From contig NZ_JRKJ01000002.1 in the NCBI RefSeq assembly GCF_000770795.1, positions 186,001-250,000 of the forward strand: 64,000 nt of DNA. The letters run 5' to 3'. A program made the translations under genes and the position numbers. Below, one piece after another: positions 16,179 through 25,470 of this stretch; position 1 is the stretch's first letter; each line of letters opens with the position of its first letter. Source of the stretch: Lysobacter dokdonensis DS-58 (GTDB lineage: Bacteria > Pseudomonadota > Gammaproteobacteria > Xanthomonadales > Xanthomonadaceae). The notes beneath the pieces were generated by a model, which was given only the letters and a program-made list of their open reading frames with translations, was not told the DNA's origin and ran no database searches.

Positions 16179-17966
16179 TCAGTAGACGCGCGGCTTCGGC
16201 GGCACGACTTCGACGTCGTCGCTGAGCGTGTACATGTGCACCGGGCGGTAGTCGATGCGCGTGGCGCCCGCATCGTCCACCCAGCACACGGTGTGCTTGT
16301 GCCAGTTGGCGTCGTCGCGTTCCGGGAAGTCCTCGCGCGCGTGGGCGCCGCGGGATTCGGTGCGGTTCTCGGCCGAGACGATGGTGGTCAGCGCCTGGCC
16401 GAGCAGGTTCTGCAGTTCCAGCGTTTCGACCAGGTCGGAGTTCCACACCAGCGAACGGTCGCTGACGCGCACGTCGGCGAACGAGGCGTGGATGTCGCGC
16501 ACCTTCGCCACGCCTTCGGCCAGCGTTTGGCCGGTGCGGAACACCGCGGCGTCGGCCTGCATGGCGCGCTGCATGTTGTTGCGGATTTCCGCCGTCGGCA
16601 GCGAGCCGTTGGCGTGGCGCAGCTTGTCGAAGTTGGCGAGCGATGCATCGCACGCGCCGGCCTTCAGGTCCTTGTGCGGCGAGCCGGACTTGATGGTTTC
16701 GGCGCAGCGGTTCGCCACCGCGCGGCCGAAGACGACCAGGTCGAGCAGCGAGTTGGAGCCCAGGCGGTTCGCGCCGTGCACCGACACGCAGGCGGCTTCG
16801 CCGATGGCGTACAGGCCCTGCACCACCGCGTCGGGGTTGCCGTCGCGCAGCTGCACGACTTCGCCGTGGTAGTTGGTCGGGATGCCGCCCATGTTGTAGT
16901 GGACGGTGGGAATGACCGGGATCGGTTCCTTCTCGACGTCCACGCCCGCGAAGATCTTCGCGCTCTCGGCGATGCCGGGGAGTTTTTCGTGGATGTCCTT
17001 CGGGTCGAGGTGCGTGAGGTCGAGGTGGATGTGGTCCTTGTGCTCGCCCACGCCGCGGCCTTCGCGGATTTCGATGGTCATCGAACGCGAGACGACGTCG
17101 CGCGAAGCGAGGTCCTTCGCATTCGGCGCGTAACGCTCCATGAAGCGCTCGCCGTTGCTGTTGCGCAGGATGCCGCCTTCGCCGCGCACGCCCTCGGTGA
17201 TCAGGCAGCCCGCGCCGTAGATGCCGGTCGGGTGGAACTGCACGAACTCCATGTCCTGCATGCCCAGGCCCGCGCGCAGCGCCATGCCGCCGCCGTCGCC
17301 CGTGCAGGTGTGCGCCGAAGTTGCCGAGAAGTACGCGCGGCCGTAGCCGCCGGTGGCGAGCACGGTGCCGTGCGCGCGGAACAGGTGCAGCGTGCCTTCG
17401 GCCATGTCGAGCGCGAGTACGCCGCGGCAGGCGCCCTCCTCGTCCATGATCAGGTCGAGGGCGAAGTACTCGATGAAGAACTGCGCCTTGTGCGCCAGCG
17501 ACTGCTGGTACAGCGTGTGCAGGATCGCGTGGCCGGTGCGGTCGGCCGCGGCGCACGTGCGCTGCGCGATGCCCTTGCCGTAGTGCGTGGTCATGCCGCC
17601 GAACGGACGCTGGTAGATGCGCCCGTCTTCGGTGCGCGAGAACGGCACGCCCTGGTGTTCGAGTTCGATGATCGCGGGGATGGCCTCGCGGCACATGTAT
17701 TCGATCGCGTCCTGGTCACCCAGCCAGTCCGACCCCTTGATGGTGTCGTAGAAGTGGAAGCGCCAGTCGTCTTCGCCCATGTTGCCGAGCGCGGCGGAGA
17801 TACCGCCCTGCGCCGCGACGGTGTGCGAACGCGTCGGGAAGACCTTCGTCAGGCACGCCGTCTTCAGGCCCTTCTGCGCAAGGCCGAAGGTGGCGCGCAG
17901 GCCGGCGCCGCCGGCGCCGACGACGATCATGTCGTACTTGTGTTCCTGGATCTTGTAAGCGGTCAT
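16179..17966 (-). CDS. sdhA: Succinate dehydrogenase flavoprotein subunit SdhA
   Basis: A 595-residue catalytic subunit oxidising succinate to fumarate. The dinucleotide motif [11 protein letters not shown] is at about 15-25. His48 in [10 protein letters not shown] is the residue that covalently binds FAD, consistent with SdhE in the operon and the SDHAF4-like gene just upstream. Catalytic-region motifs [15 protein letters not shown] and [14 protein letters not shown] are also present. Full length for the family. It begins 4 bp after sdhD. Confidence 0.97.
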   Translation of the reverse strand: MTAYKIQEHKYDMIVVGAGGAGLRATFGLAQKGLKTACLTKVFPTRSHTVAAQGGISAALGNMGEDDWRFHFYDTIKGSDWLGDQDAIEYMCREAIPAIIELEHQGVPFSRTEDGRIYQRPFGGMTTHYGKGIAQRTCAAADRTGHAILHTLYQQSLAHKAQFFIEYFALDLIMDEEGACRGVLALDMAEGTLHLFRAHGTVLATGGYGRAYFSATSAHTCTGDGGGMALRAGLGMQDMEFVQFHPTGIYGAGCLITEGVRGEGGILRNSNGERFMERYAPNAKDLASRDVVSRSMTIEIREGRGVGEHKDHIHLDLTHLDPKDIHEKLPGIAESAKIFAGVDVEKEPIPVIPTVHYNMGGIPTNYHGEVVQLRDGNPDAVVQGLYAIGEAACVSVHGANRLGSNSLLDLVVFGRAVANRCAETIKSGSPHKDLKAGACDASLANFDKLRHANGSLPTAEIRNNMQRAMQADAAVFRTGQTLAEGVAKVRDIHASFADVRVSDRSLVWNSDLVETLELQNLLGQALTTIVSAENRTESRGAHAREDFPERDDANWHKHTVCWVDDAGATRIDYRPVHMYTLSDDVEVVPPKPRVY

Positions 17967-17970
17967 GGGC

Positions 17971-18354
17971 TCAGGCCATCAGCGCGATGCGGACGATCGC
18001 GAACAGCGACGCGATCGCGCCGAGGGTGCACAGGAAAAGATTCAGCAGTTGGAGCGTGACTTCCCAACCGCGCGTGTGGACGTAGTCTTCGATGATCACC
18101 TGGATGCCGAGCTTGGCGTGCCAGAACATCGCGACGAGGAACGCGCCCATCAGGATCGCGTTCCAGGGACGGTGCAGCACATCGATGGCGTTTTGGTACG
18201 TGCCGCCCACCATCGACAGCACCACCCACAACAACCACGGCACCAGCAGCGCCAACGCGACCGCGGTGACGCGCTGCACCCAGAAGTGGCTGGTGCCGGT
18301 CTTGCCGGAACCCAGGCCGCGGGCGCGCGCGAGCGGCGTACGAAGATCGGTCAT
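17971..18354 (-). CDS. sdhD: Succinate dehydrogenase membrane anchor SdhD
   Basis: A 127-residue anchor with three transmembrane helices. The pattern [17 protein letters not shown] holds the likely heme b axial His and quinone-site residues. The N-terminus [25 protein letters not shown] is typical of proteobacterial SdhD. It lies 3 bp after sdhC and 4 bp before sdhA. Confidence 0.93.
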   Translation of the reverse strand: MTDLRTPLARARGLGSGKTGTSHFWVQRVTAVALALLVPWLLWVVLSMVGGTYQNAIDVLHRPWNAILMGAFLVAMFWHAKLGIQVIIEDYVHTRGWEVTLQLLNLFLCTLGAIASLFAIVRIALMA

Positions 18355-18357
18355 GGC

Positions 18358-18741
18358 TCAGGCCCTCCCCATCGCGAAGAACCAGAGCGCGGCGGTGAAC
18401 ACGACGGTCAGCACGATCACGGTCCAACCGGTCTTGTAGACCGACGGAATGTCGTAGCCGCGGCCGATGTCCCACAACAGGTGCCGCAGGCCGTTGAGCA
18501 AGTGGTACATCAGGCACAGCGAGAAGGCGAAGGCGAAGAACAGCCCCACCGGCGAGCCCACGCACGCCATCGCATGCGCGCCCTGCTCCGGGCCCAATGC
18601 CAGCATCACCAGGAACCAGGTCAACGCGAAGGCGCCGACGGTCAACCCCACCCCGGTGGCGCGGTGGATGATCGACAGCGTCATCGTGATCTGCCAGCGA
18701 TACACCTGCAGGTGCGGTGACAGGGGGCGTTGCGTCGCCAT
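18358..18741 (-). CDS. sdhC: Succinate dehydrogenase cytochrome b556 subunit SdhC
   Basis: A 127-residue membrane subunit. N-terminal RPLSPHLQVYRWQITMTLSIIHRATGVGL is the SdhC signature (SPHLQIY...SIxHRxTG). Three helices follow, with a heme-ligand His in YHLLNGLRHLLWD. It pairs with SdhD to anchor the complex and form the ubiquinone site. It is first gene of sdhCDAB, with the SDHAF4-like gene 39 bp upstream. Confidence 0.95.
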   Translation of the reverse strand: MATQRPLSPHLQVYRWQITMTLSIIHRATGVGLTVGAFALTWFLVMLALGPEQGAHAMACVGSPVGLFFAFAFSLCLMYHLLNGLRHLLWDIGRGYDIPSVYKTGWTVIVLTVVFTAALWFFAMGRA

Positions 18742-18780
18742 CGGCTCGTCCTTCCTTACGTGATCGTCAGCGGCGCGGCA

Positions 18781-18990
18781 TCAGAAATCGATGCAGCGGC
18801 CGTTCTTTTCCCAGTCGCCGTAGCGGACCGGATCCGGACCCTTGCGACCGCCGATCTCGACGGGACGCGTGGGTGCGGGTGTGTCGTCGGCCGGGACAAC
18901 CTGCGTGCCTTCGTGCGGCGTCGCTGCACCATCGGGCAGCGTTCCGGCGTCGGTGGCGGGTTCGGATTGACCTATGATTCGCGGCGTCAC
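18781..18990 (-). CDS. DUF1674 protein, SDHAF4-like succinate dehydrogenase assembly factor
   Basis: A 69-residue protein. The disordered, Pro-rich N-terminus leads to the conserved end PVEIGGRKGPDPVRYGDWEKNGRCIDF, which matches the DUF1674/SDHAF4 C-terminal motif (GP..T/VRYGDWE..GR..DF). In mitochondria SDHAF4 binds flavinylated SDHA and helps its assembly with SDHB. The gene directly precedes sdhC on the same strand, so a complex II role is likely. The start is GTG 18990; no ATG alternative exists. It is divergent from ygfZ, 27 bp away. Confidence 0.85.
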   Translation of the reverse strand: MTPRIIGQSEPATDAGTLPDGAATPHEGTQVVPADDTPAPTRPVEIGGRKGPDPVRYGDWEKNGRCIDF

Positions 18991-19017
18991 AACCCCCGAA
19001 GTTTAAGTCCGCACCGG

Positions 19018-19890
19018 ATGTCCCACAACCTCGCACCCCCGACCGCCCAGGCTTTCGCCCTCCCCGGCCACCGCGTGATCGCCCTCGAAGGGCGCGACGC
19101 CATCGCATTCGCGCAATCGCAATGCATGAACGACGTGGAGGCCGTGCCCGCCGGGCGCTGGCACTGGAGCGGGTGGCTGACCCCGAAAGGCCGTGTCATT
19201 GCGTTGTTCGCGCTGGCGCGCGTGGCGCCGGACATGGTTTGGCTCATCGTGCCCGACGCCGACGCGTCCACGCTGGCGACGCAACTGCAGCGCTTCGTCC
19301 TGCGCCGTCAGTTGCAGGTGACCGTGCGCGACGACCTTCACGCCAGCGGCGTGTTCGACGCGCCGCCCAGGGCCCAGGGCGCGAGCTTCGCGGGCACGCC
19401 GGCGGACGGGATCGAATTCGACTTCGGCGGATTCGGGCTCAAGCGCACGTTGCGCATCTCGTCCTCGGACGATGCGCCCCGCGACGAAGCCTCGGAAATG
19501 CGCTGGCGCGCGGCCGACCTGCGGCTGGGGTTCCCGCGATTGCCGCCCTCGCAGGTCGAACAGTGGACGCCGCAGATGCTCTCGCTCGATCGCCTGCATG
19601 CCTTCAGCGTCAAGAAAGGCTGTTATCCCGGCCAGGAGATCGTCGCGCGCACGCACTTCCTCGGGCAGGTCAAGCGCGGGCTGACGTTGTTCGAATGCGC
19701 GCAGGAACCTGAAGTCGGCGCCAACGTCGAGGTCGGCGTGGCCTCGCTGGGGCAGATCGTCAGCACCGCGCGGAACGCGGAGGGCTGGGTGGCGCTCGCC
19801 GTGTTGCCGGTCGAGCGCCCGGATGCGCCGATCGTGTCGAACGGCATCCCGCTGCGCGAGCGTGCGTTGCTCGCGGGCTTGTCGCGCTGA
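19018..19890 (+). CDS. ygfZ: Folate-binding protein YgfZ (iron-sulfur cluster repair/assembly)
   Basis: A 290-residue GcvT-like protein that supports assembly or repair of certain [4Fe-4S] enzymes in a folate-dependent manner. The diagnostic motif K-G-C-Y-P-G-Q-E is present (SVKKGCYPGQEIVARTHFLG, about 199-218). ATG 19018 was chosen because an earlier short frame ends just before it. It abuts the convergent E1 gene with stop codons side by side (19888-19893). Sharing a divergent 27-bp promoter region with the sdh assembly factor makes functional sense, since SdhB is an Fe-S protein. Confidence 0.9.
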   Translation: MSHNLAPPTAQAFALPGHRVIALEGRDAIAFAQSQCMNDVEAVPAGRWHWSGWLTPKGRVIALFALARVAPDMVWLIVPDADASTLATQLQRFVLRRQLQVTVRDDLHASGVFDAPPRAQGASFAGTPADGIEFDFGGFGLKRTLRISSSDDAPRDEASEMRWRAADLRLGFPRLPPSQVEQWTPQMLSLDRLHAFSVKKGCYPGQEIVARTHFLGQVKRGLTLFECAQEPEVGANVEVGVASLGQIVSTARNAEGWVALAVLPVERPDAPIVSNGIPLRERALLAGLSR

Positions 19891-22158
19891 TTATTGCGCG
19901 GCGAGCCGGCCGGCCGCCGCGACGATGTCCTCGTCCGACGGGATCACCAGGAACGCGGCGCCCGCGAGCGGCGTGAACGTATCGGCGCCGACCACGCGCT
20001 GGAACGGACGCGCACCGTAACCGCCCTCGACGATCGCGGTGACGATGCCCTCGCCCACGCCAGCGCTGCGGCGGCCTTCGTCGACGATGATCATGCGCTT
20101 GGCGTTCTTCGCCTGCGCGCGGATGAAGGCCTCGTTGAGCGGCACCAGCCAGCGCAGGTCGACGACGCGCGTCTTCCAACCGTGCTGGGCCTCGATCTTC
20201 TTCGCCGCGCGCAGCGACATCGGCACGCCGTTGCCGAAGGTGAAGATCACCAGGTCGTCGCCATCGCCATAGACGCGGCCTTCGCCGAGTTCCATCGCCT
20301 CGGTGGGCGCCGGGTAGTCCGTCAGCCAACCGCCGTCGCCGGCTTCGTGCAGGTCCTTCGCCATGTACAGCGCGATGGGTTCGAGGAACGCGCACACGCG
20401 GCCGTCGACCTGCGCGAGCGCGGCCATCGTACGCAGCATCGTCGCGGCGTCGTCGCCGCGCGACGGGCAACCGACGACGAGCCCCGGGATGTCGCGCAAC
20501 GCGGTGATCGAGTTGTCGTTGTGGAAGTGGCCGCCGAACCCGCGCTGGTAACCGAGCGAGGCAATGCGCATCACCATCGGATTGCGGTACTGGCCGTTGC
20601 TGAAGAACTGCAGGCTCGCCGCTTCGCCGCGGATCTGGTCGCACGCGTTGTGGAAGTACGCCAGGTACTGGATTTCCGGGAACGGCAACATCCCCATGTT
20701 CGCGTAACCCTGCGCCAGGCCCAGGATGATCGTTTCATCGAGCAGCGTGTTGAACACGCGCTTGCCGGAGAACGCCTTCTGCAGGCCCTTGGTCACCGTG
20801 TACACGCCGCCCTTCTGCGCGACGTCCTCGCCGAACAGCAGCGCCTGCGGATACTTCGCGAACAGGTCGTGCAGCGCGTTGTTGATCTGGATCGCGAGGT
20901 GGCGCGGCGGTTGCTTCTCCGGCAACTTCGCGTCGCCGCCGAAGGCTTGCTCGCGGCGCGCGGCGTCCGGTGCGCGGGCGGCTTCGGCGCGCACGGCGTC
21001 GGGCGTGTACGGCGCGAGCGGCTTCATGACGTCGTCGAGTTCCGTCAGGCGCGGGCGACTGTCGGCATCCTCGGCGGCGGCGAAGCACTTCTTGCGGGTG
21101 GCTTCGTACAGCGCGATCACTTCGTCCTTCGACATCAGGCCCGATTCGAGCGCGATCGCGGCCGAGCGCAGCAGCGGATCGGTGGCTTCCACCGCGCACA
21201 GTTCCTCGATCGAACGCCATTCGATCTCGAAGTCCGTACCCGCGTGGCCCATGATGCGCGTGGTGCGCAGGTGCAGGAAGGTCGGGCGGCGCGTGCGTCG
21301 GCAGTGTTCGACCGCGGCCTGCACCTGGCCGTAGCCTTCGGCGAGGTCGAGGCCGTCGGCGTAGAAATAATCCAGGTCCGCGCGGTCCTTGAAGTTGCGC
21401 GCGACCCACCCGGTCGGCGTCTTCACCGAAATGCCGATGCCGTTGTCTTCGCACACGTACAGCACGGGCGCGGGGAGCTTCTGGTACGCGGTCCACGCGG
21501 CGGCGTTGAACGCCGTCTGCGCGGTCGCATGGTTGCTCGATGCATCGCCGAAGGAGCAGACCACGATGCTGTCGTTGGGAATCGGCAGATCGTGGCCGAT
21601 GCGCGGGCCCTGCTCGATCGCCAACGCGGTGCCCAACGCCTTCGGCAGGTGCGAGGCGATGGTCGAGGTCTGCGGCAGAACCCATAACGGCTTGCTGCCC
21701 CACACCTTGTGGCGGCCGCCGCTGGCCGGATCGTCCTTGCTGGCCGCGAAGGACAGCGCCGAATCCATGATCGGGTCCATGCCCGGCAGCTTGCGGAAGC
21801 GCTCGGCCATGAAACCGCCCGAGCGGTAATGCAGGAAGGCAGGATCGGTATGGCGCGTCAGGCGCGCGACCATCGCGTTGCCTTCGTGGCCGCTCGAACC
21901 GATGGTGTAGAAGACCTTGTTCTGCACGCGCAGCACGCGCGCCATCAGGTCCAGGTGCCGCGAAATCAGCTGCGATTCGAACAGCTCGCGGAAGCCCTTC
22001 GCATCGAGCGCGCTGCCATCGAGGATCGCTTCGTGCGGCGCGGGCGCGACATCACGCTGCCCGTTCCAATCGCGCACGAACTCCTGGAAATTGACGTCGC
22101 AGATCTCGGCGCGGTTGAGGCCCTTCATGCGGGCGGGAATCGGCTTGGCGGCGTTCAT
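19891..22158 (-). CDS. Fused alpha/beta E1 of a branched-chain 2-oxoacid dehydrogenase-type complex
   Basis: A 755-residue thiamine-diphosphate enzyme joining E1 alpha (about 1-400) and E1 beta (about 420-755) in one chain. The ThDP/Mg motif is GDASSN...CEDN at about 204-237. The beta half carries LLFGEDVAQKGGVY, FPEIQYLAY and IVDEGRRSAGVGEGI. It decarboxylates a branched-chain or related 2-oxo acid and passes the acyl group to a lipoyl E2. No E2 or E3 gene is nearby, so its partners must be encoded elsewhere. Beta-to-alpha fusions of this size occur in Xanthomonadaceae. Substrate is not certain. Confidence 0.85.
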   Translation of the reverse strand: MNAAKPIPARMKGLNRAEICDVNFQEFVRDWNGQRDVAPAPHEAILDGSALDAKGFRELFESQLISRHLDLMARVLRVQNKVFYTIGSSGHEGNAMVARLTRHTDPAFLHYRSGGFMAERFRKLPGMDPIMDSALSFAASKDDPASGGRHKVWGSKPLWVLPQTSTIASHLPKALGTALAIEQGPRIGHDLPIPNDSIVVCSFGDASSNHATAQTAFNAAAWTAYQKLPAPVLYVCEDNGIGISVKTPTGWVARNFKDRADLDYFYADGLDLAEGYGQVQAAVEHCRRTRRPTFLHLRTTRIMGHAGTDFEIEWRSIEELCAVEATDPLLRSAAIALESGLMSKDEVIALYEATRKKCFAAAEDADSRPRLTELDDVMKPLAPYTPDAVRAEAARAPDAARREQAFGGDAKLPEKQPPRHLAIQINNALHDLFAKYPQALLFGEDVAQKGGVYTVTKGLQKAFSGKRVFNTLLDETIILGLAQGYANMGMLPFPEIQYLAYFHNACDQIRGEAASLQFFSNGQYRNPMVMRIASLGYQRGFGGHFHNDNSITALRDIPGLVVGCPSRGDDAATMLRTMAALAQVDGRVCAFLEPIALYMAKDLHEAGDGGWLTDYPAPTEAMELGEGRVYGDGDDLVIFTFGNGVPMSLRAAKKIEAQHGWKTRVVDLRWLVPLNEAFIRAQAKNAKRMIIVDEGRRSAGVGEGIVTAIVEGGYGARPFQRVVGADTFTPLAGAAFLVIPSDEDIVAAAGRLAAQ

Positions 22159-22183
22159 TGCGGGAAAGCTCCGGGGGATGCGG

Positions 22184-22831
22184 TCAGGCGCTGCGCGCGA
22201 TCAGCGCGGCGGCCTCGGGATCGGGGTCGGGCAAGGCGACGAAGCCCGGCGTCGCGCGCACGCGCGCCCGCCAAGCGTTGATCGCGGGATACGCGTCGAG
22301 CGACACGCCGCCGTGACCGGCGACATCCGTGTACGCGAACAACGCGATGTCGGCGATGCCGTAATGCGCGCCGGTGAACCATGCGTGTTCGGCGAGGTGG
22401 CGTTCCATCACTTTCAACGCGTCGTGTGCGCGTTCGCGCAGGCGCGGCAGTTCGGCACGGCGTGGCGAATCGGCCGGCGTCCATCCGCAGATGAAGCGCG
22501 CGACGGCGACATACGGTTCGTGGCTGTATTGCTCGAAGAACATCCAGCGCAGTGCCTGCGCGCGGTCCCATGCATCGGCCGGCAGGTACGGCGTGCCGTC
22601 GGCGAGCCAGCACAGCATCGCGTTGGATTCGGTCAGCACCGCGCCGTCTTCGCGCACGAGCACGGGCACGCGGCCGTTGGAATTGAGCGCGAGGAACTCG
22701 GGCGTGCGCGTGGCGCCGATGTCGCTGCGCGTTTCCACCCAGCGGTACGGGCGGCCGAGTTGCTCGAGCAGCAAGCGCACCTTGTGGCAGTTGCCCGAGG
22801 GCGAGAAGCCGTGGACGGTGAGCGTTTCCAT
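22184..22831 (-). CDS. Glutathione S-transferase family protein
   Basis: A 215-residue GST. The N-terminal thioredoxin-like domain has the candidate catalytic region SPSGNCHKVRLLLEQLG (Ser or Cys type), the cis-Pro loop NGRVPVLV and the gamma-glutamyl-binding ESNAMLCWLA. An all-helical domain follows (YGIADIALFAYT). The start ATG overlaps the stop of the upstream GNAT gene (TGATG), so the two are coupled. Confidence 0.87.
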   Translation of the reverse strand: METLTVHGFSPSGNCHKVRLLLEQLGRPYRWVETRSDIGATRTPEFLALNSNGRVPVLVREDGAVLTESNAMLCWLADGTPYLPADAWDRAQALRWMFFEQYSHEPYVAVARFICGWTPADSPRRAELPRLRERAHDALKVMERHLAEHAWFTGAHYGIADIALFAYTDVAGHGGVSLDAYPAINAWRARVRATPGFVALPDPDPEAAALIARSA

Positions 22832-23373
22832 CAGCGTTTGCGCGCGCGCCATTCGTCGCGCGTCTGGCCCCAGATATCGATGACGACATCCTCGAACGGC
22901 GCCGGCAACTTGCCGCGCCCCTTGTTGTGCGAGCCCAGGCGCTGCGCGAGTTGCTGCGAGCCGAGGTTGTCCAGGTCGATCGAGTGGATCACTTCGGTCC
23001 AGCCGAGTTCCTCGAAGGCCCAGTCGATGGCCGCTTCCGCGGCTTCGAACGCGTAGCCCTTGCCCCACGCGGCGCGGCGCAACGCCCAGCCCACTTCGGT
23101 GCCGGGCCAGCCTTCGGGATACCAGGGGCCGATGTTGCCGACCCACTGGTTCGTGGATTTCTCGATCACCGCGAACATGCCGAAGCCCTGCACCAGCCAC
23201 GCGCCGGGCATCTGCAGGAACTTGCGCCAGGCGGCGGCGCGCGGCGAGGTGCCGCCGATGTAGCGGCATGCTTCTTCGTCGCGCTGCAACTCCGCGAAAT
23301 ACTCGAAGTCTTCCGCGCGTTGCACGCGCAGCAGCAGGCGATCGGTCTCGATGCGGGTGTCCAGGCGCGACAC
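22831..23373 (-). CDS. GNAT-family N-acetyltransferase (RimJ/RimL type)
   Basis: A 180-residue acetyltransferase. The opening ETDRLLLRVQRAEDFEYFAELQ and the acetyl-CoA segment AWGKGYAFEAAEAAIDWAFEELG are typical of RimJ/RimL-like GNATs that modify N-termini or small amines. The only suitable start is GTG 23373, 5 bp after the acyl-CoA dehydrogenase stop, and no strong Shine-Dalgarno is seen. Translational coupling with both neighbours is likely. Substrate unknown. Confidence 0.82.
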   Translation of the reverse strand: MSRLDTRIETDRLLLRVQRAEDFEYFAELQRDEEACRYIGGTSPRAAAWRKFLQMPGAWLVQGFGMFAVIEKSTNQWVGNIGPWYPEGWPGTEVGWALRRAAWGKGYAFEAAEAAIDWAFEELGWTEVIHSIDLDNLGSQQLAQRLGSHNKGRGKLPAPFEDVVIDIWGQTRDEWRARKR

Positions 23374-23378
23374 GGGCG

Positions 23379-24542
23379 TCAGAACGCGTTGATGCCCGTG
23401 AGTTCGCGGCCGATCACCAGCTGGTGCACGGTCTCCGTGCCTTCGTAGGTGATGACCGACTCGAGGTTGAGCGCGTGGCGGATGGCCGCGTGTTCGGTGG
23501 TGATGCCCGCGCCGCCGAGCAGGTCGCGGCATTCGCGCGCGATGTCGATGGCCATGCGGCAGTTGTTCCACTTGGCGAGCGACACCTGCGCCGGCTGCAT
23601 CTTGCCCGCGTCCTTCAGGCGGCCGAGTTGCACCACGAGCATCTGCGCGAGCGTGATGCGGCGGGCCATCTCGGCCATCTTGATCTGCGCGCTCTGCGTG
23701 GCCGCAACGGGGCGGTCGAACAGGATGCGTTCCTTGGTGTAGTGCAGCACTTCGTCGAGGCAGGCAATGGCCGCGCCGATCGGGCCCCACGTGATGCCGT
23801 AGCGCGCCTGCGTCAGGCAGCCGAGCGGGCCCTTGAGGCCCTTGACGTTCGGCAGGCGGCTGGAATCGGGCACGCGCACGTTGTCGAAGAACAGCGCGCT
23901 GGTGACCGAGGCGCGCAGCGACATCTTGTGCTTGATCTCCTGCGCCGCGAAACCGGCCATGCCCTTTTCGACGATGAAGCCCTGGATGCCTTCGTCGGTC
24001 TGCGCCCACACGATGGCGATGTCGGCGAGGTTGCCGTTGGTGATCCACATCTTCGAGCCGTTGAGGACCCAGTCGTCGCCATCGCGGCGCGCGTTGGTCT
24101 TCATGTTGGCCGGGTCGGAACCGCCGTGCGGTTCGGTCAGGCCGAAGCAGCCGATGACCTTGCCCGCGGCCATGTCGGGCAGCCAGCGCGCGCGCTGTTC
24201 TTCCGAGCCGTAGGCGTAGATCGGGTACATGCACAGCGAGGACTGCACGCTGACGAAGCTGCGGATGCCGCTGTCGCCGCGTTCGAGTTCCTGGCAGATC
24301 AGGCCGTAGCTGACGGCGTTGAGGCCGGCGCAGCCGTACTTTTCGGGCAGCGAGGAACCGAGCAGGCCGAGTTCGGCGATCTCGCCGACCAGCTCGCGCG
24401 GGAAGCGGCCCTGGTCGAAGGCATCGCCGATGATCGGGATGACGCGCTCGTCGGTGAAGCGCGCGACGGTGTCCTGGACGGCGCGCTCCTCTTCGCTCAG
24501 GAGGGAACGGACGTCGTACAGATCGTAGGGATGCAGGGCCAT
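23379..24542 (-). CDS. gcdH: Glutaryl-CoA dehydrogenase
   Basis: A 387-residue FAD-dependent acyl-CoA dehydrogenase. Motifs: CFGLTEPHGGSDPANMKT (acyl-CoA and FAD contact), KMWITNG, and the C-terminal YEGTETVHQLVIGRELTGINAF with the catalytic Glu in YEGT, positioned as in glutaryl-CoA rather than short-chain enzymes. The likely reaction is oxidative decarboxylation of glutaryl-CoA to crotonyl-CoA in lysine/tryptophan breakdown. A different acyl-CoA substrate cannot be excluded. It is first gene of gcdH-GNAT-GST; the E1 gene follows 25 bp later. Confidence 0.83.
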   Translation of the reverse strand: MALHPYDLYDVRSLLSEEERAVQDTVARFTDERVIPIIGDAFDQGRFPRELVGEIAELGLLGSSLPEKYGCAGLNAVSYGLICQELERGDSGIRSFVSVQSSLCMYPIYAYGSEEQRARWLPDMAAGKVIGCFGLTEPHGGSDPANMKTNARRDGDDWVLNGSKMWITNGNLADIAIVWAQTDEGIQGFIVEKGMAGFAAQEIKHKMSLRASVTSALFFDNVRVPDSSRLPNVKGLKGPLGCLTQARYGITWGPIGAAIACLDEVLHYTKERILFDRPVAATQSAQIKMAEMARRITLAQMLVVQLGRLKDAGKMQPAQVSLAKWNNCRMAIDIARECRDLLGGAGITTEHAAIRHALNLESVITYEGTETVHQLVIGRELTGINAF

Positions 24543-24583
24543 TGGGGGGGCTTGGACGGCGACGGAAGCCCGGCATTGTAGGT

Positions 24584-24615
24584 AAAAAAAACGGGGCCGG
24601 ATCGCTCCGGCCCCG
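24584..24615 (-). terminator. Rho-independent terminator
   Basis: On the minus strand a perfect 10-bp GC-rich stem (CGGGGCCGGA/TCCGGCCCCG, loop of 4) is followed by a run of eight T. It lies 27 bp past the stop of the glycine-zipper gene 24643-25470 and separates it from gcdH. Confidence 0.93.
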
Positions 24616-24642
24616 CGTGGTAACGGTTTCCCGCTGATTCTT

Positions 24643-25470
24643 TTAGCCGTTGTCGTCGCTGCCGGTCGCCGAAGCGACCTGCGTGACGACCTGGCCGTCG
24701 ATCACCGGCAGGCGCTGGCCCGGCTTGTCGTCCATGCGCACGGTGCGTTCCTGGCCGTCGTAGCGGTAGGTCACGTCATAGCCGACCGTCTTGGACTCGC
24801 TGCCCAGCGGGATCCGGCTGCCCGGCTTCTCGCCCGTGCGCATCGTGCCCGTGGTGCCGTCCGGATTGCGGTAGGTGACGTTCCAGGCGACGGTCCTCGA
24901 CGACTGCGACGTCGAGGTCTCCGTGTGGCACTGGCGCTCGGTCTTGTCCACGACCTTGCCGCCCACGTGGCGCTTGTCGATCTCGCGGCCGGCGAAGCCA
25001 CCGGCCACCGCGCCGGCGACGGTCGCGGCCTTCTTGCCGTTGCCGCTGCCGACCTGGTTGCCCAGCAGGCCGCCGATCACCGCACCGGCGACCGTGCCGC
25101 CGACGTTGCCGTCGCGTTCCGGCGCGCGTTCCTGCACGACGACGTCCTGGCACACCTCGCGGGGCGTGGACGTGGTGCTGGTTTCCTTGATCGGCTCGGT
25201 GCCGATGACCTGCGCGTACAGCTTTTCCGACGTCTTGATCGGCTTGACGTTGACCACGTCGGCGTATTCGACCTTGCCGCTGGCCGGGACGCCGGTGTCG
25301 TCGAGCGCCTGGTCCGCGCCGGCGGCGGCCGGATCGGCGGCGAGCGACGGCGACGGCTGCACGTCGGCGACGACGGGCGCCTTGTCGCGATTGTTCATGA
25401 AGGCGGCAGTGGCGACGCCGCCAACGAGCAGCGCGGCGATGGCGATGGCGATCGTGTTGTTCTTCAACAT
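24643..25470 (-). CDS. Glycine-zipper 2TM-domain envelope protein
   Basis: A 275-residue protein with an N-terminal membrane or signal segment (IAIAIAALLVGGVATAAF). It contains a glycine-zipper 2TM domain at about 123-165 (VGGTVAGAVIGGLLGNQVGSGNGKKAATVAGAVAGGFAGREI), as in SlyB/RcnB-like surface proteins. A C-terminal repeated beta segment has two related units (WNVTYRNPDGTTGTMRTGEKPGSRIPL and YDVTYRYDGQERTVRMDDKPGQRLPV). Probably periplasmic or outer-membrane associated. AGGAGG 8 nt before ATG 25470 fixes the start. Confidence 0.78.
   Translation of the reverse strand: MLKNNTIAIAIAALLVGGVATAAFMNNRDKAPVVADVQPSPSLAADPAAAGADQALDDTGVPASGKVEYADVVNVKPIKTSEKLYAQVIGTEPIKETSTTSTPREVCQDVVVQERAPERDGNVGGTVAGAVIGGLLGNQVGSGNGKKAATVAGAVAGGFAGREIDKRHVGGKVVDKTERQCHTETSTSQSSRTVAWNVTYRNPDGTTGTMRTGEKPGSRIPLGSESKTVGYDVTYRYDGQERTVRMDDKPGQRLPVIDGQVVTQVASATGSDDNG

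Noticed and set aside
15474-18059. 861-codon open frame on the plus strand across sdhB and sdhA
   Set aside because: It is antisense to intact Sdh subunits with all cofactor residues; the frame is open because stops are rare in this high-GC DNA.
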